Shown piece by piece: positions 33,195-41,902 of a DNA stretch of 52,816 nucleotides. The notes below the pieces were generated by a model. It saw nothing but the letters and a program-made list of their open reading frames with translations. It was not told where the DNA came from and ran no database searches. Made by a program: the position numbers and the translations under genes. The DNA is from Pseudozobellia thermophila. Lineage in GTDB: Bacteria; Bacteroidota; Bacteroidia; Flavobacteriales; Flavobacteriaceae. Within the stretch, counting starts at the first letter, position 1; every line of letters starts with the position of its first letter. The stretch spans positions 69,204-122,019 of the forward strand of contig NZ_FQYU01000010.1 in assembly GCF_900141855.1 (NCBI RefSeq). Reading direction: 5' to 3'.

Positions 33195-34301
33195 ATGAAG
33201 TTCGATATCTACACCGCTTTTGAGGCCATCGGTTTTGTACAGGCAATGACCCTAGGTGTACTATTGATCATTCTCAACAAGCCAAAATACAAGAGCACCT
33301 TATTTTTAAGCGTATTGCTGATCCTTTTTTCGTTGGCAATGCTCCCCCGCATTCTCGATGGCTTCGGGGCCTTCAACCCCTACCCCCAACTCTATCTCTT
33401 GCCCTTTGTATTTTTTTCCCTCTATTTTCCCCTTTTCTACCTCTATATCCAACATACCGGTTTGCTTTCATCGGGAAAAAGGAAATTGTGGCTGCTCCTG
33501 CCCGGTCTGGTGGCCTTTGGCGCACAAAGCCTTATCTATATCCTGCCTTATGAAAGGAAAGTGGAGCTCGAGGCCTTGCCCCTTTACGAAGCTTCCCGAA
33601 CAATTTTATGGCTGTTCGGCCTTGGGGTAGGCGTGTACACCCTGAACATACTGAGAAATCCCAAGGTAATCGCTCATCGCAATTTGCCCTATGTCGCCCT
33701 GAAGGAACTGGCCAGGGCCCGCTCTTACTTGGTGTATACCATTATAGGCTTTATACTTTATGCGCTATTGGCAAGAACGGTACCCCATAGTCTTTTTGCC
33801 CGGACCTATTTTATGGCATTCGACCTTCTCTTTATCTATTGGACGGCACTTCATGGTTTCGAACAACAAAATGTGAGGGCGGTCATTAGCTTAAAGAAAG
33901 ACCCGGAACTCGCCAATGATGCCGCACTTGCCTTCAACACCATGGCCCTTCCTTCCGAAAAAAAACTCATCACGTTAATGAACAGGATACACGAGTACTT
34001 GATCCGAACGGAGAGTTTTACCAATAAGGAACTGACCGTGGTCGACCTGGCCGAAAACCTCGACTCCCATCCCAAAAGAATTTCTTCGGCCATCAACAAG
34101 GTACGCAACCAAAATTTTAATGCCTACATCAACCTATTAAGGGTACAAAAGGCCGAAGGCCTGTTGAAAAACAAAGACCTGGACCGATTGAGTATCGAAG
34201 GCATCGGCCAAGAGGTAGGCTTTCACAGTAAGAGCGCATTTTACTCCGCGTTCAAGAAAGTGACCGGTACCACTCCACTTAAATACAAGGGCCTAAGATA
34301 G
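33195..34301 (+). CDS. Membrane-anchored AraC-family transcriptional regulator
   Basis: A 368-residue protein with about seven hydrophobic segments in residues 1-225, then a linker and a C-terminal AraC domain (about 265-365). The second HTH shows LSIEGIGQEVGFHSKSAFYSAFKKVTGTTPLKY. The combination of a multi-helix N-terminus and AraC output suggests a signal sensed in the inner membrane. It diverges from the inositol operon and is its likely regulator. The frame extends to 33129; MKFDIYTAFEAIG at 33195 is the better start because it begins the first helix. Confidence 0.85.
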   Translation: MKFDIYTAFEAIGFVQAMTLGVLLIILNKPKYKSTLFLSVLLILFSLAMLPRILDGFGAFNPYPQLYLLPFVFFSLYFPLFYLYIQHTGLLSSGKRKLWLLLPGLVAFGAQSLIYILPYERKVELEALPLYEASRTILWLFGLGVGVYTLNILRNPKVIAHRNLPYVALKELARARSYLVYTIIGFILYALLARTVPHSLFARTYFMAFDLLFIYWTALHGFEQQNVRAVISLKKDPELANDAALAFNTMALPSEKKLITLMNRIHEYLIRTESFTNKELTVVDLAENLDSHPKRISSAINKVRNQNFNAYINLLRVQKAEGLLKNKDLDRLSIEGIGQEVGFHSKSAFYSAFKKVTGTTPLKYKGLR

Positions 34302-34542
34302 GCCACCTTTGGGGTAGTGTCGCGGGCCAAGCCCCTCAATTCCACACAAGCCTTGCCCTATTTGGCATAACGAAAACGTTTGAAGATTCCCAATCGGTTC
34401 TGAAATCGGAAATTAGGACTAATTCGACCTTAACGACAAGGGATTACCGCTCTTTATTAATACATATTTGCAACATAGATAGTCATAATTTACTTACATG
34501 CAAGCAAAGTAAATATACCCACCCGCCTAAGAATAGAAGAAA

Positions 34543-34962
34543 ATGATATATCAGGAACTCAACCCCGCCGGGAATTTTGACCCTTGGGAAGCTTCTCGGT
34601 TATTGGAATTAAGGAAAAACAAGGTATCGGAAAACCTAGGCCAGCTTCTGCTTTTTGAAAATGATACCATAAAGGTCTGGGAAATATTTCTGCAACCCGG
34701 CGACAGATTGGGTTTTCGCAAAACAAACCGCGATTACAGCTTTGTTGCCATGGCCGACGGACTGGCGGTAACCCGTTCTTCCGACGGGTGTATTTCACTT
34801 ATAAAGATCGCCAAGGGCGATACCGGTTATATTCCCTGCTTGGGCGACGACACCGTTCGCGACCTGGAAAACATTGGCGAAGGTCCCCTTTTTATCCATG
34901 TAATGGAATTTTTACCCGTAGTCCTTACCAGTGATGTGGACATAAAAACCGATTTCCTTTAA
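34543..34962 (+). CDS. Cupin-fold protein of unknown function
   Basis: A 139-residue protein whose middle reads as a small beta-barrel: IKVWEIFLQPGDRLGFRKTNRDYSFV, then ADGLAVTRSSDG and KGDTGYIPCLGDDTVRDLENIGEGPLFIHVMEFL. The PGD/GY-P/N-G spacing is cupin-like, but the histidines that usually bind metal are missing. No substrate can be assigned. Probably monocistronic; MOSC follows after 64 bp with its own -7. Confidence 0.65.
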   Translation: MIYQELNPAGNFDPWEASRLLELRKNKVSENLGQLLLFENDTIKVWEIFLQPGDRLGFRKTNRDYSFVAMADGLAVTRSSDGCISLIKIAKGDTGYIPCLGDDTVRDLENIGEGPLFIHVMEFLPVVLTSDVDIKTDFL

Positions 34963-35015
34963 AAACAAAAAAGGGGTTCGCCCTTCATTTGAACGACAGG
35001 CAATAGATGTTTTCT

Positions 35016-35023
35016 TATCTTTG
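35016..35023 (+). promoter_or_regulatory. Predicted -7 element of the MOSC gene
   Basis: TATCTTTG, an exact TAnnTTTG match ending 3 bp before the ATG at 35027; the transcript could begin at or beside the start codon. Confidence 0.4.
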
Positions 35024-35026
35024 GGA

Positions 35027-35665
35027 ATGCATGTAATTTCCACCAATATAGGACAAGCCGTAAGTTTTACCTGGAACGGCAAGGAAGAAAAGACGGGAAT
35101 CTTCAAATATCCCGTACCCGAGGCCATACAACTTCAAAAAGAAGACGTCTCCCAAGACACTATCATCGACAGGGTGCACCACGGGGGTACGAACAAGGCC
35201 TGCTACCTATTCTCTTCCTTGCACTACCCCCATTGGAAAAAAGAATATCCCGATCTCAAATGGGACTGGGGCATGTTCGGCGAAAACCTGACCGTGGAAG
35301 GCCTTGACGAAACCTTGGTAAGGGTAGGCAATATATACCGAATTGGTACGGCCATGGTTCAGGTCACCCAACCTCGGGAACCCTGCTACAAATTAGGGGT
35401 CCGTTTCAATGACCAGGGCATTCTTAAAAAATTCATCGAATATGGCCGCCCAGGTACCTACGTTCGTATTTTGGAAGAGGGATGGGTCGAAAAAGGCGAT
35501 CGCCTGGAGCTCGTCGAAGCCTCTGGGAACGAACTTACCGTTGCACAGTTCTATCGCTTACTATATCTTAAGGAAAAGCCCCAAGATATACTTGCCTTAT
35601 TTATGGAAAACCCTTCGGTACCCCAGTACAAGAAAGACAGACTAAGAAAATACCTTAGGGTTTAG
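35027..35665 (+). CDS. MOSC-domain protein, YiiM-like
   Basis: A 212-residue protein with a MOSC domain (about 25-160) and a C-terminal three-helix region. Key features: DRVHHGGTNKACYLFSS near 50, WGMFGENLTVEGLDE near 85, and QPREPCYKLGVRF with the conserved Cys near 125. Members such as YiiM and YuaD work with molybdenum cofactor on N-hydroxylated or S-oxidised compounds. A TTG at 35021 is possible but the ATG at 35027 is preferred. Confidence 0.88.
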   Translation: MHVISTNIGQAVSFTWNGKEEKTGIFKYPVPEAIQLQKEDVSQDTIIDRVHHGGTNKACYLFSSLHYPHWKKEYPDLKWDWGMFGENLTVEGLDETLVRVGNIYRIGTAMVQVTQPREPCYKLGVRFNDQGILKKFIEYGRPGTYVRILEEGWVEKGDRLELVEASGNELTVAQFYRLLYLKEKPQDILALFMENPSVPQYKKDRLRKYLRV

Positions 35666-35698
35666 GCGCTTTGCCCCAGCCCTACTTTAAGCATCGCT

Positions 35699-36061
35699 AT
35701 GCATTTGAGTGAACCTTGGCATTATTACCTTATGGCCACATTGTATGTAGTTGCCGGACTGAACCATTTCATCAGGCCCAAGATCTACAAAAGAATAATT
35801 CCTCCCTACCTGCCCAAGGCCACATTGCTGGTATATGCCAGTGGTGCGGCAGAGGTCTTCCTCGGCATGGCCCTATTATTCGAACCCCTTAAAAAACCTG
35901 CTCTTTACGGTATCGTTTTTATGCTTATCGCCTTTCTACCGGTCCACTTTTATATGCTCCACGCCCCGAAGGCATCCATGGGCCTGCCCAAATGGTCGCT
36001 GGTTTTGCGTATACTGCTCCAGTTTGTACTTATGTACTGGGCTTACACTTATTTGGGCTAA
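35699..36061 (+). CDS. DoxX-like small membrane protein
   Basis: A 120-residue protein with four hydrophobic helices. VVAGLNHFIRPKIYKRIIPPYLPKA near 16 is the DoxX-like first loop, and the last helices end FVLMYWAYTYLG. DoxX-type proteins have been linked to redox and thiosulfate handling, but this one has no specific indication. It starts 33 bp after the MOSC gene and may be co-transcribed. Confidence 0.8.
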   Translation: MHLSEPWHYYLMATLYVVAGLNHFIRPKIYKRIIPPYLPKATLLVYASGAAEVFLGMALLFEPLKKPALYGIVFMLIAFLPVHFYMLHAPKASMGLPKWSLVLRILLQFVLMYWAYTYLG

Positions 36062-36097
36062 GTCTTTTGGCCATCAAGAAGGTCATTTCCGAAAATT

Positions 36098-36132
36098 AAA
36101 AAACCCTGCAGTCTATGATCTACAGGGCTTTT
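36098..36132 (+). terminator. Terminator after the DoxX-like gene
   Basis: AAAACCCTGCAG / CTACAGGGCTTTT, an imperfect stem with one mismatch and a bulge, followed by T on the plus strand and A-rich on the other side. It lies between two convergent genes. Confidence 0.6.
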
Positions 36133-36168
36133 AACTCAACTCAACTTAAACTACTATTTTTATAACAA

Positions 36169-36753
36169 CTACTTTACATTAATAGTCTCGTAATACGATT
36201 TATCACCGTCGGACAAAACGAGGGTATACGTGTCTTTGAAGGCGTTCTTGAAATTGAAAACCTTTTCAACGACCATGGTATCTTTCCATTCTTGCGAGAA
36301 AACCAAACGGTCACTGCTATCAAAAACATTTACGTTCACCTTGCTTTTATCAAGGTTCAAATGGTTTAGATAAATAACACCGTCCTTACTTCTGTAAACC
36401 GGCTTGGTATCTTCCTTCTTATCGAGGATCGCTACTTTTGAACCCTTTACGTTTATGACATAAGTGGTAGTCCTCAAGGCATCATCGGTCAAGAAGTAGT
36501 ACTGACCGTCTTTAAGGTTCTGAAGGTCGAACTTTTTGACGTAAGCTTCTTTCTCGACATTTTCGAAATAGATTACATTACTGTCTTTATCCAAGAGTTT
36601 GATGGTTGTCTTACCGGCATCGGCATCCAGTTCAAAAACTACGCTTTTGGTATTCTCGGTAGTAACTAGACTTAGTTTCCCTTCGTTGGCCGAAGCTGTC
36701 ATTGTTCCGAACATGAGGGCAATCATTGCTGTTGTTCTTAATACTTTTTTCAT
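36169..36753 (-). CDS. Secreted protein of unknown function, DUF3244-like
   Basis: A 194-residue exported protein. Signal peptide 1-22 (MKKVLRTTAMIALMFGTMTASA). The rest looks like two beta-sandwich repeats: residues 36-100 with ATTTIKLL-like strands and ENVEKEAYVKKFDLQNLKDG, and residues 120-193 with KVNVNVFDSSDRLVFSQEW and VFNFKNAFKDTYTLVLSDGDK. This resembles the T9SS C-terminal fold without a catalytic domain in front. Function unknown. A -7 element lies upstream. Confidence 0.75.
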   Translation of the reverse strand: MKKVLRTTAMIALMFGTMTASANEGKLSLVTTENTKSVVFELDADAGKTTIKLLDKDSNVIYFENVEKEAYVKKFDLQNLKDGQYYFLTDDALRTTTYVINVKGSKVAILDKKEDTKPVYRSKDGVIYLNHLNLDKSKVNVNVFDSSDRLVFSQEWKDTMVVEKVFNFKNAFKDTYTLVLSDGDKSYYETINVK

Positions 36754-36805
36754 GACATTTTGTTTTAGAGCCCATCTTGCGACAGGGTAGGTTAATAATC
36801 TGGTA

Positions 36806-36813
36806 CAAACTTA
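36806..36813 (-). promoter_or_regulatory. Predicted -7 element of the secreted-protein gene
   Basis: Minus-strand TAAGTTTG, an exact TAnnTTTG match; leader about 48 nt. Confidence 0.45.
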
Positions 36814-36900
36814 AGGCCGATGTCTTTACCCCACTACTACACATTTTTCCAATTTATATGCTATTTTAACATGGTAACCACATGATTTATACCCAAAAGG

Positions 36901-36963
36901 TAATTTTGAACATTTTTTGGTTAATTTTGCAAAGAATAGCGTTTTATGGCTGTTGTAAATTTG
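36901..36963 (+). promoter_or_regulatory. Three -7-like elements before the AraC-AlkB pair
   Basis: TAATTTTG at 36901-36908, TAATTTTG at 36922-36929 and TAAATTTG at 36956-36963 each match TAnnTTTG on the plus strand. The last ends 4 bp before the ATG at 36968 and would give a leaderless mRNA. Only one may be functional. Confidence 0.4.
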
Positions 36964-36967
36964 CATT

Positions 36968-37855
36968 ATGGAAAAGAAAAATCCCCTATCCCAAAAACCT
37001 GCTTTTGAAGCGATCGAGCCTAGTTTTGGCCATTCGTATACCTATCAAAAGTTCGATGCCTCGAAAAACAACAAACAAAGTATTTGGCATTACCATCCTG
37101 AAATCGAATTGGTACACGTGCACGGAGGCTCCGGCAAAAGGCAGATCGGTAGCCACGTATCGTACTATTCCGACGGAGACCTTATACTTATAGGCAGCAA
37201 CCTGCCCCATTGCGGGTTTACCGATAAATTGACCGGAAACGATTCTGAAACGGTCATTCAGATGAAACAAGACTTTTTGGGAAACGACTTTTTTAAGATC
37301 CCGGAAATGAAGAACATCCAAAACTTGTTCGAAATCGCCAAGGGGGGCATTGCCTTTTCGGGAAAGACGAAGAGAAAACTGGGTGAGAAATTGTTGATTT
37401 TGGAATACCAAAGCGATTTTCAGCGCCTGCTTTCCATTCTCAATATCCTGAACGAACTCGCCCTGAGCAAAGATTTTAAGATTCTCAATGCCGAAGGCTT
37501 CTCCATGGAAACGGAGGTAAAGGACAACGACCGTATCAATATTGTCTTCAATTATGTCAAGACCAATTTCAAGGAAGAAATAACCCTGGACGAGATTGCC
37601 GGTAAAGTAAGCATGACGGTACCTTCGTTCTGTAGGTACTTTAAAAAAATAACGAACAAGACCTTTGTCCAGTTCGTGAACGAGTACAGGTTGGTACACG
37701 CTTCTAAGCTATTGGCCGAACAGCCCATAAGCATTACAGAGGTCTGCATGCAAAGCGGGTTCAATAATTTTTCCCATTTCAACAAACAGTTCAAGGCCTT
37801 TACCGGGCTAAACCCATCGGAGTACAGAAATCAATTGAAAAACGTACTCCAATAG
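36968..37855 (+). CDS. AraC-family regulator with N-terminal cupin domain
   Basis: A 295-residue cytosolic regulator. The cupin sensory domain (about 30-120) has WHYHPEIELVHVHGG and GDLILIGSNLPHCGF. The AraC DNA-binding domain (about 195-293) has ITLDEIAGKVSMTVPSFCRYFKK and ITEVCMQSGFNNFSHFNKQFKAFTG as its two HTHs. The ligand is likely small, often a sugar or phenolic. Its stop (TAG) overlaps a GTG start of the next gene, so the two proteins are co-translated. Confidence 0.88.
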   Translation: MEKKNPLSQKPAFEAIEPSFGHSYTYQKFDASKNNKQSIWHYHPEIELVHVHGGSGKRQIGSHVSYYSDGDLILIGSNLPHCGFTDKLTGNDSETVIQMKQDFLGNDFFKIPEMKNIQNLFEIAKGGIAFSGKTKRKLGEKLLILEYQSDFQRLLSILNILNELALSKDFKILNAEGFSMETEVKDNDRINIVFNYVKTNFKEEITLDEIAGKVSMTVPSFCRYFKKITNKTFVQFVNEYRLVHASKLLAEQPISITEVCMQSGFNNFSHFNKQFKAFTGLNPSEYRNQLKNVLQ

Positions 37856-38454
37856 TGCAGCGGCTTTTTCCCACAAATGGCAATTTGAACCTGGTCGACA
37901 GCACCATTCACTACTATCCCCTTTTTTTTAAGGGCGGGGAGGCCGACCGATTCTTTGACCTTCTATTGCATACGGTCCCATGGCGGCAAGACAGCATAAA
38001 GCTTTTCGGAAAGGAATATCCCCAACCTAGGCTCACGGCCCTATTCGGCAACAATGGAAAGGAATACTCCTATTCGAACATTACCATGCGCCCGCATCCG
38101 TTTACCGAGGGGCTCCTCGAAATGAAGAAAAAGGTCGATTTCAAATGCAAAACCCGGTTTACCACATGCCTGTTAAACCTGTACAGGGACGGGAAGGACA
38201 GCAATGGTTGGCATAGCGATAACGAAAAGGAACTGGGCCATAACCCGATCATTGCCTCGATTTCCTTGGGCGAAGAACGTTTCTTTCATCTGAAGCACCG
38301 CACCTGCAAGGCCCAAAGGTATAAGCTGCTCCTGGAGCACGGCAGTTTGCTTGTCATGTCCGGTACGACACAGCAATACTGGATGCACCAAATACCAAAA
38401 ACCTCAAGAGACCTCGGTAAGCGCATCAACCTAACCTTTAGGCTTATCAACTAA
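37855..38454 (+). CDS. AlkB-like 2-oxoglutarate/Fe(II) dioxygenase
   Basis: A 199-residue member of the 2OG-FeII oxygenase superfamily, AlkB branch. The Fe ligands are H and D in GWHSDNEKELG near 120-122 and H in YWMHQIPKT near 182; the 2OG-binding Arg is in KRINLTFRLIN. It also has SISLGEERFFHLKHR, as in ALKBH2/3-type proteins, and FTTCLLNLYRDG. Most of these repair alkylated DNA, but the pairing with a cupin AraC regulator leaves the target open. The start is GTG overlapping the upstream stop (TAGTG). Confidence 0.88.
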   Translation: MQRLFPTNGNLNLVDSTIHYYPLFFKGGEADRFFDLLLHTVPWRQDSIKLFGKEYPQPRLTALFGNNGKEYSYSNITMRPHPFTEGLLEMKKKVDFKCKTRFTTCLLNLYRDGKDSNGWHSDNEKELGHNPIIASISLGEERFFHLKHRTCKAQRYKLLLEHGSLLVMSGTTQQYWMHQIPKTSRDLGKRINLTFRLIN

Positions 38455-38490
38455 AAAAACCGGCCTCGCGTTACGAAGTCGGTTTTTTTT
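38453..38490 (+). terminator. Terminator after the AlkB-like gene
   Basis: A-tract, then CCGGCcTCG-5-CGAaGTCGG (38460-38482, one mismatch and one GT pair), then eight T. It starts within the stop codon. Confidence 0.8.
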
Positions 38491-38708
38491 ATGGGGCCCG
38501 TATGCTTTACGCGAAATGCCGTACTGCCTTTGGCGGGTGGGCAAGACCTCCAATGTCCCCATACAGCACTTCAACAAGATAACTTCAAATCTTGTTCCAA
38601 AGTACGTCGGTTCGTTCAAAATACCGATTTTATAGGTATGTCGACATTTTCAAAAGGTCCTTTTTACGGTTAAGGAAGGGGCTAATTAAAATTTCGAACG
38701 GCCCGGAT

Positions 38709-39482
38709 TCAAGAAAAGACATCGTTCAACACCTTGGCCAAGCGCAGTCCCCCTTTTTGAAGCTGGTTTTCTACGGTGCCCCACCAGACATAACTATACC
38801 TATAGTACAGTTTTTCACCGTTCTCTACCGAAGCGTAAATTTTATTGGCAATTCCCTGGCTTTCTTCCAACCAGTCGTAGATGTTTCCTTGCTGAATGGC
38901 CTTGACCTTCGCCTTGTCCAACTTGGGCAATGAACCCGCCAGCTCGGTATAGCTCATCCCATAGTCGTCTATCATATGGCTGTCCCATACCCGATGAAGG
39001 TTGGTTCCCTTATTGAACCATTGCAACTGGATCGTATTTCCGCCCTTATCCTCGGCCCTACCTACATGCATCGGTTGGTGCAGGTCGCCTATCAAATGTA
39101 CCAACATTTTCAAATAGAACGCCTTGTCGGCGGCACTACTGCCCTTGTCTTTCAATATTTGGATGCATTTTTCAATGCCAATTACAATATCGCCGTACTT
39201 ACTGGGTTCGATATCGGTATACTTCGCATCGGCCGGAAGATTGACGTAATGCCAGGCACTAAACTTACGATATAGGGTATCGGACTTGATTTCATCGCCA
39301 AAATTGGCGACCCTGGCCAAGCTTTGGCCCTGCAATAGATTTCCAATGGCCCTCTTGGCCTTTCTAGACAAATGCTTTTCCGCAATTTGACCTACCGTTC
39401 TATGCCCGGTCTTCGACCAGTCGCCGGTGTTGGCGGCAAGCATATTGGAGATCAGAAGGACCAGGGCTACTACTTTTTTCAT
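38709..39482 (-). CDS. S1/P1-family nuclease
   Basis: An exported, zinc-dependent nuclease or 3'-nucleotidase of 257 residues. The signal peptide ends near ANTGDW, which places Trp at the mature N-terminus. The trinuclear-zinc ligands are in WSKTGHRTVG, ANFGDEI, WHYVNLP, LVHLIGDLHQPMHVG and NLHRVWDSHMI. It would degrade single-stranded nucleic acid outside the cytosol, supplying phosphate and nucleosides. A -7 element is directly upstream. Confidence 0.93.
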   Translation of the reverse strand: MKKVVALVLLISNMLAANTGDWSKTGHRTVGQIAEKHLSRKAKRAIGNLLQGQSLARVANFGDEIKSDTLYRKFSAWHYVNLPADAKYTDIEPSKYGDIVIGIEKCIQILKDKGSSAADKAFYLKMLVHLIGDLHQPMHVGRAEDKGGNTIQLQWFNKGTNLHRVWDSHMIDDYGMSYTELAGSLPKLDKAKVKAIQQGNIYDWLEESQGIANKIYASVENGEKLYYRYSYVWWGTVENQLQKGGLRLAKVLNDVFS

Positions 39483-39498
39483 TTCAACAAATTTGGGC

Positions 39499-39506
39499 CA
39501 AAATTA
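39499..39506 (-). promoter_or_regulatory. Predicted -7 element of the S1/P1 nuclease gene
   Basis: Minus-strand TAATTTTG, an exact TAnnTTTG match; leader about 11 nt. Confidence 0.5.
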
Positions 39507-39602
39507 GGCAATAGCCTTTAATCTAATGTTAACGCCCATGCTCTTTTCAATTTTTAATTTGATATTGCGTGCTTTAAATCCCAGGTATTGAGATTAAAGC
39601 AA

Positions 39603-41837
39603 ATGAAGCATAGATTCTTAAAGATAGGTATCATCGTATTGCTGGGCTTACTGCTTGCATCGATACTTTTTGTAGCTAGTGTCGGTTGGGGACTTTGGGG
39701 ACCCCTCCCATCAAAAAACGATTTGTCCGATTTCCAATACCAGCGGGCTTCGGAGGTGTATACCGCCGACAGTGTGCTTATCGGTAAATTTTACCTCTAC
39801 GATCGACAGCCTATCGTCTTTGAAGACATTCCCGAACACGTGCTCGATGCCTTGGTGGCCATAGAGGACGAAAGGTTTTACGAACATTCGGGCATCGATT
39901 ACCGAAGCCTAGGCCGTGTTGCATTAAAGACCATTTTGATGCAAGACCAATCCGCGGGCGGGGGCAGTACCCTGACGCAGCAATTGGCCAAAAACCTATA
40001 CCCCAGAAGAGACCGAAAAAAAACGAATATCGTCGTCGACAAGATCAAGGAAATGTTCATTGCCCGACGGATGGAGGATATCTTTACGAAAGACGAGATC
40101 CTTACCCACTATCTGAATACGGTTTCCTTTGGAGACAATACCTTCGGAATCGAGAGTGCCGCCCTCAAATTCTTCAACAAGCGTACCAAAGACCTTTTGC
40201 TGGAGGAAGCCGCTACCTTGGTCGGAATGCTCAAGGCAACCTACAGCTACAACCCCAGGATCTTTCCCGAAAGGAGCCTCGAAAGGAGGAACCTGGTCTT
40301 GGCCGCCATGGCAAAAAACAAGATGCTGCCCGAAACCGAAAAGGACAGCCTGATCGCCCTGCCCATAACCCTAAACTATCGCGAATACGACAATAACGAT
40401 GGGCTGGCCCCCTATTTTAGGGAAGAGGTGCGAAAAAAGATGTTGAAATGGGCCGAGGAGCAAGGCGAAACCGGTAAGGAATACAACATTTATACCTCCG
40501 GACTAAAAATCTACACCACCTTGGATTACAATATGCAGTATTGGGCCGAAGAGGCCATGCGCGAGCATATGAAAACCCTTCAAGGACGGTTTGAAAAGAG
40601 TTATGGAAAAAACGCTCCCTGGCTGACCGATCAAAAACTGATCACCAAACAGATCAGACAATCAAGGATTTACAAAAAACTGAAGGCATCGGGACTTGGC
40701 GAAAAACAGATCATGGATTCGCTCAAGCGCAAAAAGAAGATGGTCCTCGTCGATTGGGACGGAGAGAAAACGGTCCGGGCAAGCTCGATAGATAGCCTAA
40801 AGCACTATATGAAATTTCTCAATACAGGCTCATTGGCCTTGGACCCCAAGACCGGGGCGGTAAAAACCTGGATCGGCGGTATTGATTTTGAACATTTCAA
40901 ATTCGACCATGTCGCCCAAAGCAAAAGACAGGTGGGATCGACGTTCAAACCCTTGGTCTATACGGCGGCCTTGGAAGTAGGCATCGAACCCTGTACCTAT
41001 TTTTCGGCGGAAGAAGTGGAATACGAAAACCTAAAAGGATGGTCGCCCGGAAATTCGGGCAAGAAAGATGAGGCCTATCTCAATTATTCAATGGAAGAGG
41101 CCCTCAGCAATTCGGTCAATACCGTGGCGGTAAAGGTTATGGAAAAAACAGGCATCGACAACGTCATCGCCATGGCCAAGAACATGGGCATATTTACCGA
41201 ATTGCCCAAGCAACCCTCATTGGCCTTGGGTACCGGGGAAATCTACCTGAACGAACTGGCGGGTGCCTATGCCAGCTATATGAACGAGGGAAGGGCCGTA
41301 CTGCCTTACCTCATCAACGCCATTGCCGATAAAAACGACTCCCTACTCGTAAAATTCGAACCCAAAAGGGCTACGCAACCGGCCTTTTCGGAGCAAACCC
41401 GGCAAATCATGGTCGAGATGATGAAATCGACCGTAAACAGCGGTACGGCCTCTCGCTTGCGAAGTACCTATAAACTGAACAACGACATAGCCGGAAAGAC
41501 GGGGACCACCCAAAACAACAAAGACGCCTGGTTTGTTGCCCTTACCCCGAAACTGGTACACGTAACCTGGGTCGGACTCGACAACCACGAAATAGGTTTC
41601 AAAAGCACGAGCTTGGGTCAAGGGGCGAGTGCCGCCCTTCCCATTTTTGCGAAATTCATGCAAAAAATGAACAAGCACGCTTCGTACAACCCCATCACCA
41701 GGGCCCAATTTTCAAAACCCGATCCGGTAGTCCTACAGATGTTGGACTGTGAGCCCGTAAAACGCGATGGTTTTCTCAAACGCCTTTTCAAGAACCCGAA
41801 CAAAAAGCGAAAGAAAAAATTCAGGGGCGGTTATTAG
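39603..41837 (+). CDS. Penicillin-binding protein 1A, bifunctional transglycosylase/transpeptidase
   Basis: A 744-residue class A PBP anchored by one N-terminal helix (about 8-30). The GT51 domain has EDERFYEHSGID near 90 and GGGSTLTQQLAKNLYP near 122. The transpeptidase domain has SxxK in GSTFKPLVYTAALEVG, SxN in ALSNSVNTVA and KTGTT in DIAGKTGTTQNN. It synthesises and cross-links peptidoglycan in the periplasm. The frame extends five codons upstream to a TTG; the ATG at 39603 is preferred. Confidence 0.95.
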   Translation: MKHRFLKIGIIVLLGLLLASILFVASVGWGLWGPLPSKNDLSDFQYQRASEVYTADSVLIGKFYLYDRQPIVFEDIPEHVLDALVAIEDERFYEHSGIDYRSLGRVALKTILMQDQSAGGGSTLTQQLAKNLYPRRDRKKTNIVVDKIKEMFIARRMEDIFTKDEILTHYLNTVSFGDNTFGIESAALKFFNKRTKDLLLEEAATLVGMLKATYSYNPRIFPERSLERRNLVLAAMAKNKMLPETEKDSLIALPITLNYREYDNNDGLAPYFREEVRKKMLKWAEEQGETGKEYNIYTSGLKIYTTLDYNMQYWAEEAMREHMKTLQGRFEKSYGKNAPWLTDQKLITKQIRQSRIYKKLKASGLGEKQIMDSLKRKKKMVLVDWDGEKTVRASSIDSLKHYMKFLNTGSLALDPKTGAVKTWIGGIDFEHFKFDHVAQSKRQVGSTFKPLVYTAALEVGIEPCTYFSAEEVEYENLKGWSPGNSGKKDEAYLNYSMEEALSNSVNTVAVKVMEKTGIDNVIAMAKNMGIFTELPKQPSLALGTGEIYLNELAGAYASYMNEGRAVLPYLINAIADKNDSLLVKFEPKRATQPAFSEQTRQIMVEMMKSTVNSGTASRLRSTYKLNNDIAGKTGTTQNNKDAWFVALTPKLVHVTWVGLDNHEIGFKSTSLGQGASAALPIFAKFMQKMNKHASYNPITRAQFSKPDPVVLQMLDCEPVKRDGFLKRLFKNPNKKRKKKFRGGY

Positions 41838-41869
41838 GCGAAGAAATAGGCCGGACACCGCTCAATTGT

Positions 41870-41877
41870 TATTTTTG
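41870..41877 (+). promoter_or_regulatory. Predicted -7 element of the HAD hydrolase gene
   Basis: TATTTTTG followed by CATC, an exact TAnnTTTG match. A start near 41883 leaves about 20 nt before the TTG start codon at 41903. Confidence 0.5.
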
Positions 41878-41902
41878 CATCCGAAATCAAACCTTTAGCT
41901 TC

